Source: Bacteroidaceae bacterium (GTDB lineage: Bacteria > Bacteroidota > Bacteroidia > Bacteroidales > Bacteroidaceae). From it: a stretch of 27,264 nucleotides of DNA. The stretch spans positions 1 to 27,264 of the forward strand of contig JAFYMV010000223.1 of NCBI GenBank assembly GCA_017548225.1, in the 5' to 3' direction. The notes beneath the pieces are model-generated. The model had not been told where the DNA came from. It saw only the letters and a program-made list of their open reading frames with translations, and did not search any database. The position numbers and the translations under genes are program-made. Of this stretch, positions 14,789 to 22,901 are shown piece by piece (position 1 is the stretch's first letter; every line of letters starts with the position of its first letter).

Positions 14789-15562
14789 ATGAAAATATCA
14801 CTCGTACAAATGAATCTCGCATGGTGTGACACCGCAGATAACTTGCGCCATGCCGAACAACTGATAACTGGCACTCCGGGTGCCGATGTGTATGTATTGC
14901 CCGAGATGTTTACCACCGGCTTCTGCATGGAGCCCCAGCGCATTGCCGAACCTATGGAGGGCCCTGCTCTACAATGGATGCGCCACATGGCGGCTACGAT
15001 GGATGCTGCTATCGTGGGTAGCGTGGCGACGGTGGCGGCCGAAGGGGGATACAAGAATCGCATGTATTTCGTGGAGCCCGACGGCAAGGTGACACACTAT
15101 GACAAGCGCCACCTCTTCAGCTACTCGGGCGAGGACAAGCACTACGAAGCGGGCAAGGAGCGCGTCATCGTGGAGTTTCGCGGAGTGAGATTCTTTATGC
15201 AGGTATGCTACGACTTGCGTTTCCCTGTGTTCGGACGCAACTGCGACGACTACGATGTGGCACTCTATGTGGCCAACTGGCCCGACAAGCGCCGCATGGC
15301 ATGGGATATCTTGCTGCGTGCGCGTGCCATAGAGAATCAGGCGGTGGTCATCGGAGTAAACCGTGTAGGCACCGACCCCATGTGCAACTACGACGGAGGT
15401 ACGGCGGCTATCGACTTCTTCGGCTTTGTGGCAGCAGCCTGCGAGGACAACACCGAGCAGGTGGTGAGCTATGAGGTGAAGATGGATGAGCTAAAGCACT
15501 ATCGCGATAAGTTCCCCTCACTAGTAGACTCGGATGACTTCCGTCTCGTGAGCGAGGAGTGA
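14789..15562 (+). CDS. Nitrilase-family omega-amidase (YafV/NIT2-like)
   Basis: Carbon-nitrogen hydrolase of 257 residues. The family catalytic triad is present: E39 in VLPEMFTTGF, K106 in YDKRHLF, and C140 in FMQVCYDLRFPVF. The YDKRHLFS and CYDLRFP contexts fit the omega-amidase branch. That branch hydrolyses 2-oxoglutaramate and 2-oxosuccinamate to the oxo-acid plus ammonia, clearing by-products of glutamine transamination. It is cytoplasmic, with no signal peptide. It is the first gene behind a clear promoter, and proC begins 33 nt after its stop, so it is probably co-transcribed with the proline genes. The link would be glutamine/glutamate supply, which is inference. Other nitrilase-family amidases remain possible. 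Confidence 0.88.
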   Translation: MKISLVQMNLAWCDTADNLRHAEQLITGTPGADVYVLPEMFTTGFCMEPQRIAEPMEGPALQWMRHMAATMDAAIVGSVATVAAEGGYKNRMYFVEPDGKVTHYDKRHLFSYSGEDKHYEAGKERVIVEFRGVRFFMQVCYDLRFPVFGRNCDDYDVALYVANWPDKRRMAWDILLRARAIENQAVVIGVNRVGTDPMCNYDGGTAAIDFFGFVAAACEDNTEQVVSYEVKMDELKHYRDKFPSLVDSDDFRLVSEE

Positions 15563-15595
15563 GCAAGTAGGAACTGAAACGGACAAAACAAGACT

Positions 15596-16378
15596 ATGAC
15601 AATAGCATTTATCGGAACTGGAAATATGGGAGGGGCTATCGTGCGCGGGCTGATAAAGTCGGGTACCTGCCTACCCGAGGAAATCATATGTACGGCCAAG
15701 ACACAGGCTACTCTGGACAAGATACGCGGGTATAACGCGTGTATCCGCACCACTACAAACAATAGCGAGGCAGTGGCCGAAGCTGACATCGTGGTGCTGG
15801 CCGTGAAGCCCTGGCTCATCAATCAAGTGATGGAGGAGATACACCCCAAGCTCAAACTTAACAAGCAGATAATCGTATCAGTAGCCGCCGGAGTCACTTT
15901 AAAGGATTTGGCAGAGATGGCGGGCAACGACTCGACATTCTTCCGCGTGATTCCCAACACGGCCGTAGAAGCATTGTGTGGCGTAACATTCATCGCGCAT
16001 CAGGGAGCCTCGCAGGAGCAGGTAGACGAGGTGCAACGCTTGTTTGCGACATTGGGCTATGCGCTTGTCGTGGACGAGAAACTGATACCGGCAGGTACGG
16101 CACTAGCCTCGTGCGGCATCGCCTTTGCCATGCGCTACATACGCGCAGCTATGGCGGGTGGCGTGGAACTGGGATTCCGTCCCGAAGAGGCTGCACGCAT
16201 CGTGGAGCATACGGTGAAGGGAGCGGCAACCCTACTGCTCGAGAGTTGCGAGCATCCTGAAGTGGCCATAGACAGGGTTACGACCGCTGGGGGCATCACG
16301 ATCAAGGGCCTAAACGCAATGGAAGAAAGCGGCTTTACGACGGCAGTGATTGACGGATTGAAAGCAAGCATGGTATGA
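15596..16378 (+). CDS. proC: Pyrroline-5-carboxylate reductase
   Basis: Last step of proline synthesis: NAD(P)H-dependent reduction of 1-pyrroline-5-carboxylate to proline. It has 260 residues, the usual length. The N-terminal Rossmann motif IAFIGTGNMGGAIVRGL binds the cofactor. VVLAVKPWLINQVM and VSVAAGVTLKDL are typical, and RVIPNTAVEALCG is the conserved substrate-side block. The C-terminal dimerisation domain carries DRVTTAGGITIKGLNAMEES, a family signature of the form VTxPGGxTxxGL in which the usual Ser/Pro is Ala here. The stop overlaps the proB start in ATGA (16375-16378), indicating translational coupling. Confidence 0.97.
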   Translation: MTIAFIGTGNMGGAIVRGLIKSGTCLPEEIICTAKTQATLDKIRGYNACIRTTTNNSEAVAEADIVVLAVKPWLINQVMEEIHPKLKLNKQIIVSVAAGVTLKDLAEMAGNDSTFFRVIPNTAVEALCGVTFIAHQGASQEQVDEVQRLFATLGYALVVDEKLIPAGTALASCGIAFAMRYIRAAMAGGVELGFRPEEAARIVEHTVKGAATLLLESCEHPEVAIDRVTTAGGITIKGLNAMEESGFTTAVIDGLKASMV

Positions 16379-17136
16379 AACGCATAGCAGTAAAGGTAGG
16401 TAGCAATGTGCTGACCCGTCAAGACGGAACGCTGGACATCACACGCATGTCGGCTATCGTAGATCAGGTAGCCGAGCTACACAAGCGGGGCATACAGGTG
16501 ATCTTGGTGTCGTCGGGTGCGGTGGCATCAGGACGCAGTGAGATTACCCCCTCACACACGCTCGATGAGGTATCGTCGCGCCAACTATACTCGGCCATAG
16601 GACAGGCAAAGCTAATGGGTAAGTACTATACGCTATTCCGTGAGCATGGCATCACCTGCGGACAGGTGCTAACGACCAAGGAGGGACTTGACAAGGAGGA
16701 CCATTACCTCAACCAGCAACGATGCATGGAGGTGATGCTCGTCGAAGGGGTGATACCCATCGTGAATGAAAACGATACGCTATCAATTACCGAGCTGATG
16801 TTTACCGATAACGATGAGCTCTCGGGGCTTATGGCGCAGATGATGCAGGTAGACCAACTCGTCATCCTGAGCAATATAGACGGTATATATGACGGCAACC
16901 CTGCCGACCCGAAGAGTAGCGTGATACGCACAGTTAAGGCAACAGACAGTATGGAGCAGTATATACAAACCGAGAAATCGTCGCTCGGACGAGGAGGTAT
17001 GCTCACCAAGTGCCACATAGCCCGTAAGGTGGCTGCTGAAGGTACCCCCGTAGTCATTGCCAATGGAAAGAGTGAGGATATACTGCTACACCTCATTGAC
17101 CAACCGGAAGAAACCATTTGTACCCGATTTATATGA
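16375..17136 (+). CDS. proB: Glutamate 5-kinase without PUA domain
   Basis: First step of proline synthesis: ATP-dependent phosphorylation of glutamate, normally the point of proline feedback control. Amino-acid-kinase motifs are clear: VKVGSNVLTRQDG at the start, VILVSSGAVASGRSE, PIVNENDTLSITELMFTDND for glutamate binding, and LVILSNIDGIYDG with LGRGGMLTKCHIARK for ATP. It has 253 residues; the E. coli enzyme has about 367 and ends in a PUA domain that is absent here. Since the reading frame ends in an ATGA overlap with proA, the short form is natural and not a truncation. It overlaps proC by 4 nt as well, placing it in the centre of a coupled operon. Confidence 0.97.
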   Translation: MKRIAVKVGSNVLTRQDGTLDITRMSAIVDQVAELHKRGIQVILVSSGAVASGRSEITPSHTLDEVSSRQLYSAIGQAKLMGKYYTLFREHGITCGQVLTTKEGLDKEDHYLNQQRCMEVMLVEGVIPIVNENDTLSITELMFTDNDELSGLMAQMMQVDQLVILSNIDGIYDGNPADPKSSVIRTVKATDSMEQYIQTEKSSLGRGGMLTKCHIARKVAAEGTPVVIANGKSEDILLHLIDQPEETICTRFI

Positions 17137-18380
17137 ATACGAACGAACTTATCATAAAAGCTGGCGAGGCTACCGCTGCCCTGTCGGCACTCTCTGATAC
17201 GGAGATCAATGCCCTACTTACCGATACAGCGGCGGCCTTGCGCACGCACTATGCCGATATCCTCATGGCTAACCGTCTCGACCTAGAGCGCATGGAGCCG
17301 TCAAATCCGAAGTATGACCGCTTGCTCTTGACGGAGGAACGCATCGGTGCTATCGCCGCCGACATGGAACATGTGGCTACCCTGCCCTCGCCTCTGGGCA
17401 TCACTTATAGCAGCACCGAGCGACCCAATGGGATGACTATACGCAAGGTGAGCGTGCCCTTCGGAGTCATCGGCATCATCTATGAGGCACGCCCTAATGT
17501 AACAGCCGATGTTTTTGCTCTCTGCTTCAAGAGTTGCAATGTGTGTCTGCTCAAAGGCGGATCGGATGCCGAATGTACTAATCGCAAGATCGTAGAGATC
17601 ATACATAGCGTACTCAAAGCAAAGGGTATCGACACGGCGGTATGCACCCTACTACCCGCAGATCGTGAAGCTACGGCATGCCTGCTCGGTGCGGTGGGCA
17701 AGGTGGACCTCATCATCCCTCGCGGGAGCAGTGCGCTCATCAACTATGTACGCGACAATGCCCGCGTGCCGGTCATCGAAACAGGAGCTGGCATATGCCA
17801 CACCTACTTCGATGCATTGGGCGACCTGACTAAAGGTACGGCTATAGTGGAAAATGCCAAGACGCGAAGAGTGAGCGTATGCAATGCGCTCGACTGTCTC
17901 GTGATGCATCGTAGCCGACTGGCTGACCTGCCTGCACTATGTGCGCCATTGGCAGAAAAGAATGTAATCATCTATGCTGACCAAGAGGCTTATACGGCAC
18001 TCTACGGACACTACCCCGCTCACTTGCTGCAAGAGGCTACGGAAGAGCATTTCGGCACCGAGTTTCTTGACTACAAGATGAGCATCCGCACCGTTGACTC
18101 CATTGATCAGGCACTACGCCACATCGCACAATACAGCTCGCGCCATAGTGAGTGTATCGTGAGTGAGGACGAAGCGGCTATCCGCCGTTTCCAGCGTACG
18201 GTAGACGCAGCTTGTGTATATGCCAATGTGTCTACGGCCTTTACTGATGGGGCACAATTCGGCTTCGGTGCCGAGATTGGCATATCGACCCAAAAGTTGC
18301 ACGCACGCGGACCGATGGCTCTGCCCGAGCTCACGACCTATAAATATATTATAGAGGGCGACGGACAGGTGAGAAAATAG
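17133..18380 (+). CDS. proA: Gamma-glutamyl phosphate reductase
   Basis: Second step of proline synthesis: NADPH-dependent reduction of gamma-glutamyl phosphate to glutamate semialdehyde, which cyclises to the ProC substrate. It has 415 residues, the normal size, and belongs to the aldehyde dehydrogenase superfamily. The catalytic cysteine is C222 in VIETGAGICHTYFD. Other family blocks are FGVIGIIYEARPNVTADVFA for the cofactor site, LLKGGSDAECTNRKIV, IIPRGSSALINYVR and FGFGAEIGISTQKLHARGPM. The frame opens at TTG 17118, but ATG 17133 overlaps the proB stop in ATGA and fits the family N-terminus. It is the last gene of the operon and is closed by a hairpin terminator. Confidence 0.97.
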   Translation: MNTNELIIKAGEATAALSALSDTEINALLTDTAAALRTHYADILMANRLDLERMEPSNPKYDRLLLTEERIGAIAADMEHVATLPSPLGITYSSTERPNGMTIRKVSVPFGVIGIIYEARPNVTADVFALCFKSCNVCLLKGGSDAECTNRKIVEIIHSVLKAKGIDTAVCTLLPADREATACLLGAVGKVDLIIPRGSSALINYVRDNARVPVIETGAGICHTYFDALGDLTKGTAIVENAKTRRVSVCNALDCLVMHRSRLADLPALCAPLAEKNVIIYADQEAYTALYGHYPAHLLQEATEEHFGTEFLDYKMSIRTVDSIDQALRHIAQYSSRHSECIVSEDEAAIRRFQRTVDAACVYANVSTAFTDGAQFGFGAEIGISTQKLHARGPMALPELTTYKYIIEGDGQVRK

Positions 18381-18402
18381 CTTTCTAACCGCAACAAACA
18401 AG

Positions 18403-18433
18403 AAAATAGCTCGCAAAGTTGCGAGCTATTTTT
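18403..18433. terminator. Bidirectional terminator between proA and rlhA
   Basis: AAAATAGCTCGC at 18403-18414 pairs with GCGAGCTATTTT at 18421-18432 (12 bp, 6-nt loop), with A on one side and T on the other. It can end both the proline operon and the convergent rmuC-metA-rlhA run, whose stop codon is at 18442. Confidence 0.9.
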
Positions 18434-18441
18434 GTTTATAT

Positions 18442-20355
18442 TTATTTTTCCTTGACCATCATCATGCATTGCTTGCAATCGAAGGTGAGGGCAAATCGCT
18501 TACCGTCGACAGAGACCAGCGTATAGGGCTCACGGTAGGGAGACTGTTTGCCTCCACGCTGGGGACACCAACCCATAGCATAGCGCAGGCAATGGCGACA
18601 AAACATCAGGGTGGCTCCACGCGGAGATTCCAACTCATAGGCGGGAGCAATCTTCTCTGCTCCACAAGAGCGGTAGAAGTCGGCGGCACGGCGATTGGCA
18701 ATATTGGCAAGATAGGTGAGTCCGCCCTTATTGTCCGCCACGAAGGGCGACTTTGCATCGCGGGTGGGAACAGCTCGCTTGCTTGACAAGAGCGTGGTCG
18801 AAGAGGCTCTGCGCATCCGCTCATATGCCTCTACGGCTACACGACGCATATCGGCCACTACAGAGGAGGGGATAAACCAGTTTTCTGTAAGGTCTACCTC
18901 TACCCTATTGGCTATGAGAATAGTACCGCCAAGTTTGGTAAGCTGCGCTTCGATACCTATTCGTTGTTCGGTGCGGGCAAGCTCCTTTTCGCGGGTGAAG
19001 TTGACCGTAGTGCAACCTCCCTGCTCGTCGGTCAGAGTGAGCGAGAAGCCGAAGGGGATATCGCACAAGTATATATCGACAGGTATGCGGCGCTCGGCAG
19101 AAGGACGCGAGAGCAGGCGCTCGAACTCCTGGTCATAATTGCGGAATAGTGGGGTGCGAGCACGCAAGGTACGGGGCATATCCTTCGGATAAAGTCGGGT
19201 ACCCTCTACCCTATTGACACGGAAGCCTTGAAGCTGGCCCTGGTCATCGATGTAGCAGAGTCCATCACCATTGTGGAAGGCTTGGGTGGATGATACGGCA
19301 ATGTAGCCGCGACCAACCTCCTTGACATGTCCGACGGGCTCGCCTACGGCTTTGGGCGTGGCAAAGGAGTAGACCTCTGAACGCTTTCCGGTGATGAAAT
19401 AATCGGTAAAGCCACGATTGAAACTCTTGTCGAGTTGCGGAGTAAAGGTATAGGTGCTGACCCCTTGCGACGAACGCGTATACTCGGGACGGCGAGCAAG
19501 GATGGCATCAATGGCCTGGCGATAGCATGCGGTGACATTCTTGACATACGACACATCCTTGAGGCGTCCCTCAATCTTAAACGAACGCACTCCGGCATCC
19601 ATCATCGCCTCGAGGTGGGCACTACGATTCATGTCCTTCAATGAGAGAAGGTGGCGGTTTCGCTCTATGATACGCCCATCAGCATCAACAAGGTCGAAGG
19701 GGAGGCGGCAAAATTGTGCACACTCGCCACGATTGGCGCTACGGCCAAAACAGGCTTGTGAGGCATAGCACTGTCCGCTATAACTCACGCAGAGCGCTCC
19801 ATGCACGAAGGTTTCGAGTGGTACGGGACAGGCACGGTGTATAGCGCTAATCTCATCGAGCGATAGCTCACGGGCCAATACGACTTGCGAAAAGCCGTTC
19901 TCATAGAGGAACTTTACCTTCTCGGGAGTACGGTTGTCAGTTTGCGTGCTGGCATGTAACTCTATAGGGGGCAAGTTCATCGTGAGCAATGCCATATCTT
20001 GCACTATGAGTGCATCGATACCTATGCGGTAGAGTTGCCACACGAGACTCTCGACTTCGGCCAACTCATCATCATAGATAATGGTGTTGAGCGTTACATA
20101 TACCTTTGCTCCGAAACGATGGGCATACGCTGCCAATTGACGCAAGTCATCAATGGAGTTGCCTGCCGCCGCACGAGCACCATATTTGGGTGCACCGATG
20201 TATACGGCATCGGCACCGTGCTTGATAGCCTCAATACCACACTCCAGATTCTTGGCTGGTGCAAGGAGTTCGATTGTGAAAGGCTTTACCCCACTCTTCT
20301 CTGAAGCGGATGGAGCAACGGAAACCTTGCGTGTATTTTTATTATTTTCAATCAT
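18442..20355 (-). CDS. rlhA: U32 family protein, 23S rRNA 5-hydroxycytidine synthase RlhA
   Basis: Protein of 637 residues matching E. coli RlhA (YdcP) along its length. RlhA is needed for hydroxylation of C2501 in 23S rRNA using prephenate-dependent chemistry. Shared blocks are LLAPAKNLECGIEAIKHGAD, VTLNTIIYDDEL, LHASTQ (134-139), HGALCVSYSGQCYASQACFG with C189, C196, then GRSANRGECAQFCRLPF with C212, C216 (probable iron-sulfur ligands), and SFKIEGRLKDVSYVKN. A C-terminal cysteine set also matches (FCRHCLRYAMGWCP and DCKQC). The first 24 residues before the fold are extra and polar. The old name, U32 peptidase, is misleading for this branch. It follows metA by 38 nt and is last in its unit. 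Confidence 0.9.
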   Translation of the reverse strand: MIENNKNTRKVSVAPSASEKSGVKPFTIELLAPAKNLECGIEAIKHGADAVYIGAPKYGARAAAGNSIDDLRQLAAYAHRFGAKVYVTLNTIIYDDELAEVESLVWQLYRIGIDALIVQDMALLTMNLPPIELHASTQTDNRTPEKVKFLYENGFSQVVLARELSLDEISAIHRACPVPLETFVHGALCVSYSGQCYASQACFGRSANRGECAQFCRLPFDLVDADGRIIERNRHLLSLKDMNRSAHLEAMMDAGVRSFKIEGRLKDVSYVKNVTACYRQAIDAILARRPEYTRSSQGVSTYTFTPQLDKSFNRGFTDYFITGKRSEVYSFATPKAVGEPVGHVKEVGRGYIAVSSTQAFHNGDGLCYIDDQGQLQGFRVNRVEGTRLYPKDMPRTLRARTPLFRNYDQEFERLLSRPSAERRIPVDIYLCDIPFGFSLTLTDEQGGCTTVNFTREKELARTEQRIGIEAQLTKLGGTILIANRVEVDLTENWFIPSSVVADMRRVAVEAYERMRRASSTTLLSSKRAVPTRDAKSPFVADNKGGLTYLANIANRRAADFYRSCGAEKIAPAYELESPRGATLMFCRHCLRYAMGWCPQRGGKQSPYREPYTLVSVDGKRFALTFDCKQCMMMVKEK

Positions 20356-20368
20356 TGGACTTGTAGTT

Positions 20369-20384
20369 ACCCTCTTGAGAGGGT
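20369..20384. repeat. Small hairpin in the metA-rlhA spacer
   Basis: ACCCTCT (20369-20375) and AGAGGGT (20378-20384) are perfectly complementary around TG. With a realistic loop the stem is six pairs. No T-run follows, so it is unlikely to stop transcription. It could affect mRNA processing between metA and rlhA. Confidence 0.35.
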
Positions 20385-20393
20385 TAGAGAAGG

Positions 20394-21311
20394 CTACTTA
20401 ATATCTTCTAATCTATAGGGTGTAGCCTGATATACATAGTAATTGAGCCAGTTGTTGAAGAGCAGGTTGGCATGACCGCGCCATGTTACCAAAGGTGGCT
20501 GCGAGGGGTCGTCATTGCGATAGTAATGCTTGGGCATCTCAATGGGAAGCCCCTTGCCCAAGTCACGCTTATACTCGGTATCAAGAGTCAACGGAGAGTA
20601 CTCGGAATGGCCTGTGAGGAATATCTCGCGGCCTCCGCGTGCCATGACCATATATACACCACTTTCTTCGCTCTCAGCCAAGATGTCGAGTTCAGGATTG
20701 CGTTCTATATCCTTGCGGCGCACCTCTGTGTGGCGACTATGAGGTATGGAAAACTCATCATCAAAACCACGAAAAATGGGGAGCTCGGGATTGCTGACAC
20801 GATGCTTGAAGATACCGAACATCTTCTTATCCAACGGATACTTGGGAATACCATAATAATGATACAAGCCCGCCTGTGCGGCCCAACAGATATAGAGTGT
20901 AGAGGTTACATTATGACGGGCCCAATCGAAGATTTCGGTCATCTCTTCCCAATAACTCACCTCCTCAAAATCCATGTGCTCTACAGGGGCTCCGGTGATG
21001 ATAAATCCGTCGTACTTGTGATGACGCATCTCTTCAAAGTCGGTGTAAAAGGCCTTCATATGCTCTACGGGGGTGTTCTTTGATGTGTGGCTCTTTACTT
21101 TCATGAAACTCAACTCTATCTGCAACGGAGAGTTAGAGAGCAGACGCACAAGATCTGTCTCGGTGGTAATCTTAAGCGGCATGAGATTGAGCACTGCTAT
21201 ACGCAAAGGACGGATGTCTTGCGAAGCCGCACGCGTGGTATCCATGACGAAGATATTCTCTTGCTTCAGTAATTCTATAGCAGGGAGTCTATCGGGTAGT
21301 GTTAGTGGCAT
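20394..21311 (-). CDS. metA: Homoserine O-acyltransferase (MetA type), predicted acetyl-CoA specific
   Basis: First committed step of methionine synthesis: acylation of the homoserine hydroxyl. It has 305 residues, standard for the MetA (glutamine-amidotransferase-like) fold. The catalytic cysteine is C142 in YICWAAQAGLYHYYGIPKY, and H235 and E237 in TGHSEYSPLT complete the site. Residue 111, in GAPVEHMDFEEV, is Glu. Work on B. cereus MetA showed that Glu111 gives acetyl-CoA use and Gly gives succinyl-CoA use, so this enzyme is predicted to make O-acetylhomoserine in spite of the usual succinyltransferase label. It starts 18 nt after the rmuC stop. No SAM riboswitch is visible in front of it. 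Confidence 0.95.
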   Translation of the reverse strand: MPLTLPDRLPAIELLKQENIFVMDTTRAASQDIRPLRIAVLNLMPLKITTETDLVRLLSNSPLQIELSFMKVKSHTSKNTPVEHMKAFYTDFEEMRHHKYDGFIITGAPVEHMDFEEVSYWEEMTEIFDWARHNVTSTLYICWAAQAGLYHYYGIPKYPLDKKMFGIFKHRVSNPELPIFRGFDDEFSIPHSRHTEVRRKDIERNPELDILAESEESGVYMVMARGGREIFLTGHSEYSPLTLDTEYKRDLGKGLPIEMPKHYYRNDDPSQPPLVTWRGHANLLFNNWLNYYVYQATPYRLEDIK

Positions 21312-21329
21312 AGCATTATATCGTTTTAG

Positions 21330-22634
21330 TTATTCTTCATCTTGCAAAGTATCGCCAATGGCCAATATGCTGGCCGATTGCTCGGCGGGAAGCTCTTGCA
21401 CGCCCTTGAGCTTACGCTCAATGGCACGGGTGCGGCGACCGATGACCTCGTCGAGTTGCGTAGTGGCTGTTTCCAGGTTGTTGTGTACCTTCTGAAGCAT
21501 GCCTCCAAACTTGCTGAATTCGGTCTTTACAGCCGCAAGTACGGTCCACACCTCGCTCGAGCGCTTCTCGATAGCCAATGTACGGAAGCCCATCTGCAAG
21601 CTATTGAGGATGGCTCCCAGTGTGGTGGGTCCTGTGACAATAATGCGGTAGTCGCGTTGCAACTGCTCCACCAAGGCGGTACGGCGAATGACTTCTGCAT
21701 AGATGTTCTCAAACGGTAGGAACATGATACCGAAATCTGTTGTATAGGGAGGGTCAAGGTACTTGTCGTGTATATCGCGAGCCATCTTCTTTATGATCTG
21801 CTCGAGCTGACGAGAGGTGGCATTGATTTGATCGATATTGCCCGACTCATACGCATCGAGGTATTGCTCGTACGCATCTTTGGGAAACTTGGCATCAATG
21901 GGAAGATACACACAATCCAACCCGTCTTCTTTTCCGGGAAGCTTGACGGCAAACTCTACAAACTCTGTACCTTTCTTCTTGGTCTTCACATTGGCCTCGT
22001 ACTGTTCGGGGCTGAGCATCTGCTCCAATAGGGCTGCCAACTGTACTTCGCCGAAGGTGCCGCGCGTCTTCACATTGGTAAGCACACGCTTAAGACCACC
22101 CACATCTTGAGCCAGATTCTTCATCTCACCTAAGCCTTTCTGCACATTCTCCAACTGGGTACGCACCAACTCAAACGACTGACCTATGCGTTCGTTCAGC
22201 GTCTTTTGCAGCTTTTCCTCTACCATGAGGCGCATGTCATCGAGGCGCTTCTCTGTGGATTGTACCAACTGCTCTTGTTGACGCGTCATAGCCTCTAATT
22301 TCTCGCGTTGCAGCTCATTGGTTGTGAGTAGATTTCTATTAAGTGTCTCTTGTATCTGTTGATACTGGAGAGCTTGATTACCAGCTACTTCTTTGCGTAA
22401 GTCCTCTACTCTACGGCTCAACTCCATACGATTCTCAGCAAGCAACTCGCGCATGGTACGAATCAACTCCTCACGCACCATCTGTATCTGTCGTAGAATA
22501 TCGTCCTCCTGCTCAGAAAGCATACGACGAAGTTCTTCTCTGCTCAATACTCCTTGATTACGATTCTGCTTAATCAGGAGTACAAGCGAAGCAATGCCCA
22601 GCAGGGCCAATAATAAACCGAGATATAAGTCCAT
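21330..22634 (-). CDS. rmuC: DNA recombination protein RmuC
   Basis: RmuC-family protein of 434 residues. In E. coli, RmuC limits rearrangement at inverted repeats, and the domain is distantly related to nucleases. The N-terminus (LYLGLLLALLGIASLVLLI, residues 3-21) is a single membrane anchor. A long charged coiled coil follows to about residue 150. The RmuC domain covers roughly 165-400, with LGEMKNLAQDVGGLKRVLTN, TRGTFGEVQLAALLEQML, YLPIDAKFPKDAYEQYLDA and GIMFLPFENIYAEVIRR among its conserved parts. It is the first gene of a close-packed run with metA and rlhA, which have no obvious functional tie to it. A -7-like TATTTTTG lies at 22686-22679 without a good -33 partner. Confidence 0.95.
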   Translation of the reverse strand: MDLYLGLLLALLGIASLVLLIKQNRNQGVLSREELRRMLSEQEDDILRQIQMVREELIRTMRELLAENRMELSRRVEDLRKEVAGNQALQYQQIQETLNRNLLTTNELQREKLEAMTRQQEQLVQSTEKRLDDMRLMVEEKLQKTLNERIGQSFELVRTQLENVQKGLGEMKNLAQDVGGLKRVLTNVKTRGTFGEVQLAALLEQMLSPEQYEANVKTKKKGTEFVEFAVKLPGKEDGLDCVYLPIDAKFPKDAYEQYLDAYESGNIDQINATSRQLEQIIKKMARDIHDKYLDPPYTTDFGIMFLPFENIYAEVIRRTALVEQLQRDYRIIVTGPTTLGAILNSLQMGFRTLAIEKRSSEVWTVLAAVKTEFSKFGGMLQKVHNNLETATTQLDEVIGRRTRAIERKLKGVQELPAEQSASILAIGDTLQDEE

Positions 22635-22765
22635 TTGTACTATTTTCTTACCAAAATATACTATACGAATTTAATTTGCAAAAATACACAGAATAATCCA
22701 AAACTCCCAGACTCGGCACAAATAATTCGGAAGGAATATAGCTATCGAACATTGACAGGCCACAC

Positions 22766-22806
22766 AAAAAAAAGATGCCTCCCGCCCTACCCCTTCCGGA
22801 TGGGAG
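22766..22806 (-). terminator. Second terminator downstream of the TPR gene
   Basis: On the minus strand CTCCC (22806-22802) pairs with GGGAG (22783-22779), with a G/C-rich loop that can fold further, followed by eight T (22773-22766). It comes after a first hairpin at 22850-22881. Confidence 0.55.
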
Positions 22807-22849
22807 TGTCTCAAACAACGCACGCAATGAGCAAAGGGTGAATACACAA

Positions 22850-22881
22850 GAGAGGGGACAGCAATATTACCATCCCCTCTC
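22850..22881 (-). terminator. First terminator hairpin downstream of the TPR gene
   Basis: Perfect 9-bp arms GAGAGGGGA (22850-22858) and TCCCCTCTC (22873-22881) with a 14-nt loop, 20 nt after the TPR stop. The sequence after it on the minus strand is only moderately T-rich. Confidence 0.65.
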
Positions 22882-22901
22882 GATACTCCTTATTTTAAGG
22901 A

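Noticed and set aside
17118..17132. TTG 17118 as the start of proA
   Set aside because: ATG 17133 overlaps the proB stop as ATGA and fits the family N-terminus better.
22635..22765. SAM riboswitch for the rmuC-metA run
   Set aside because: I looked for a SAM-II-like or other conserved fold before rmuC and metA and found none that I could support.
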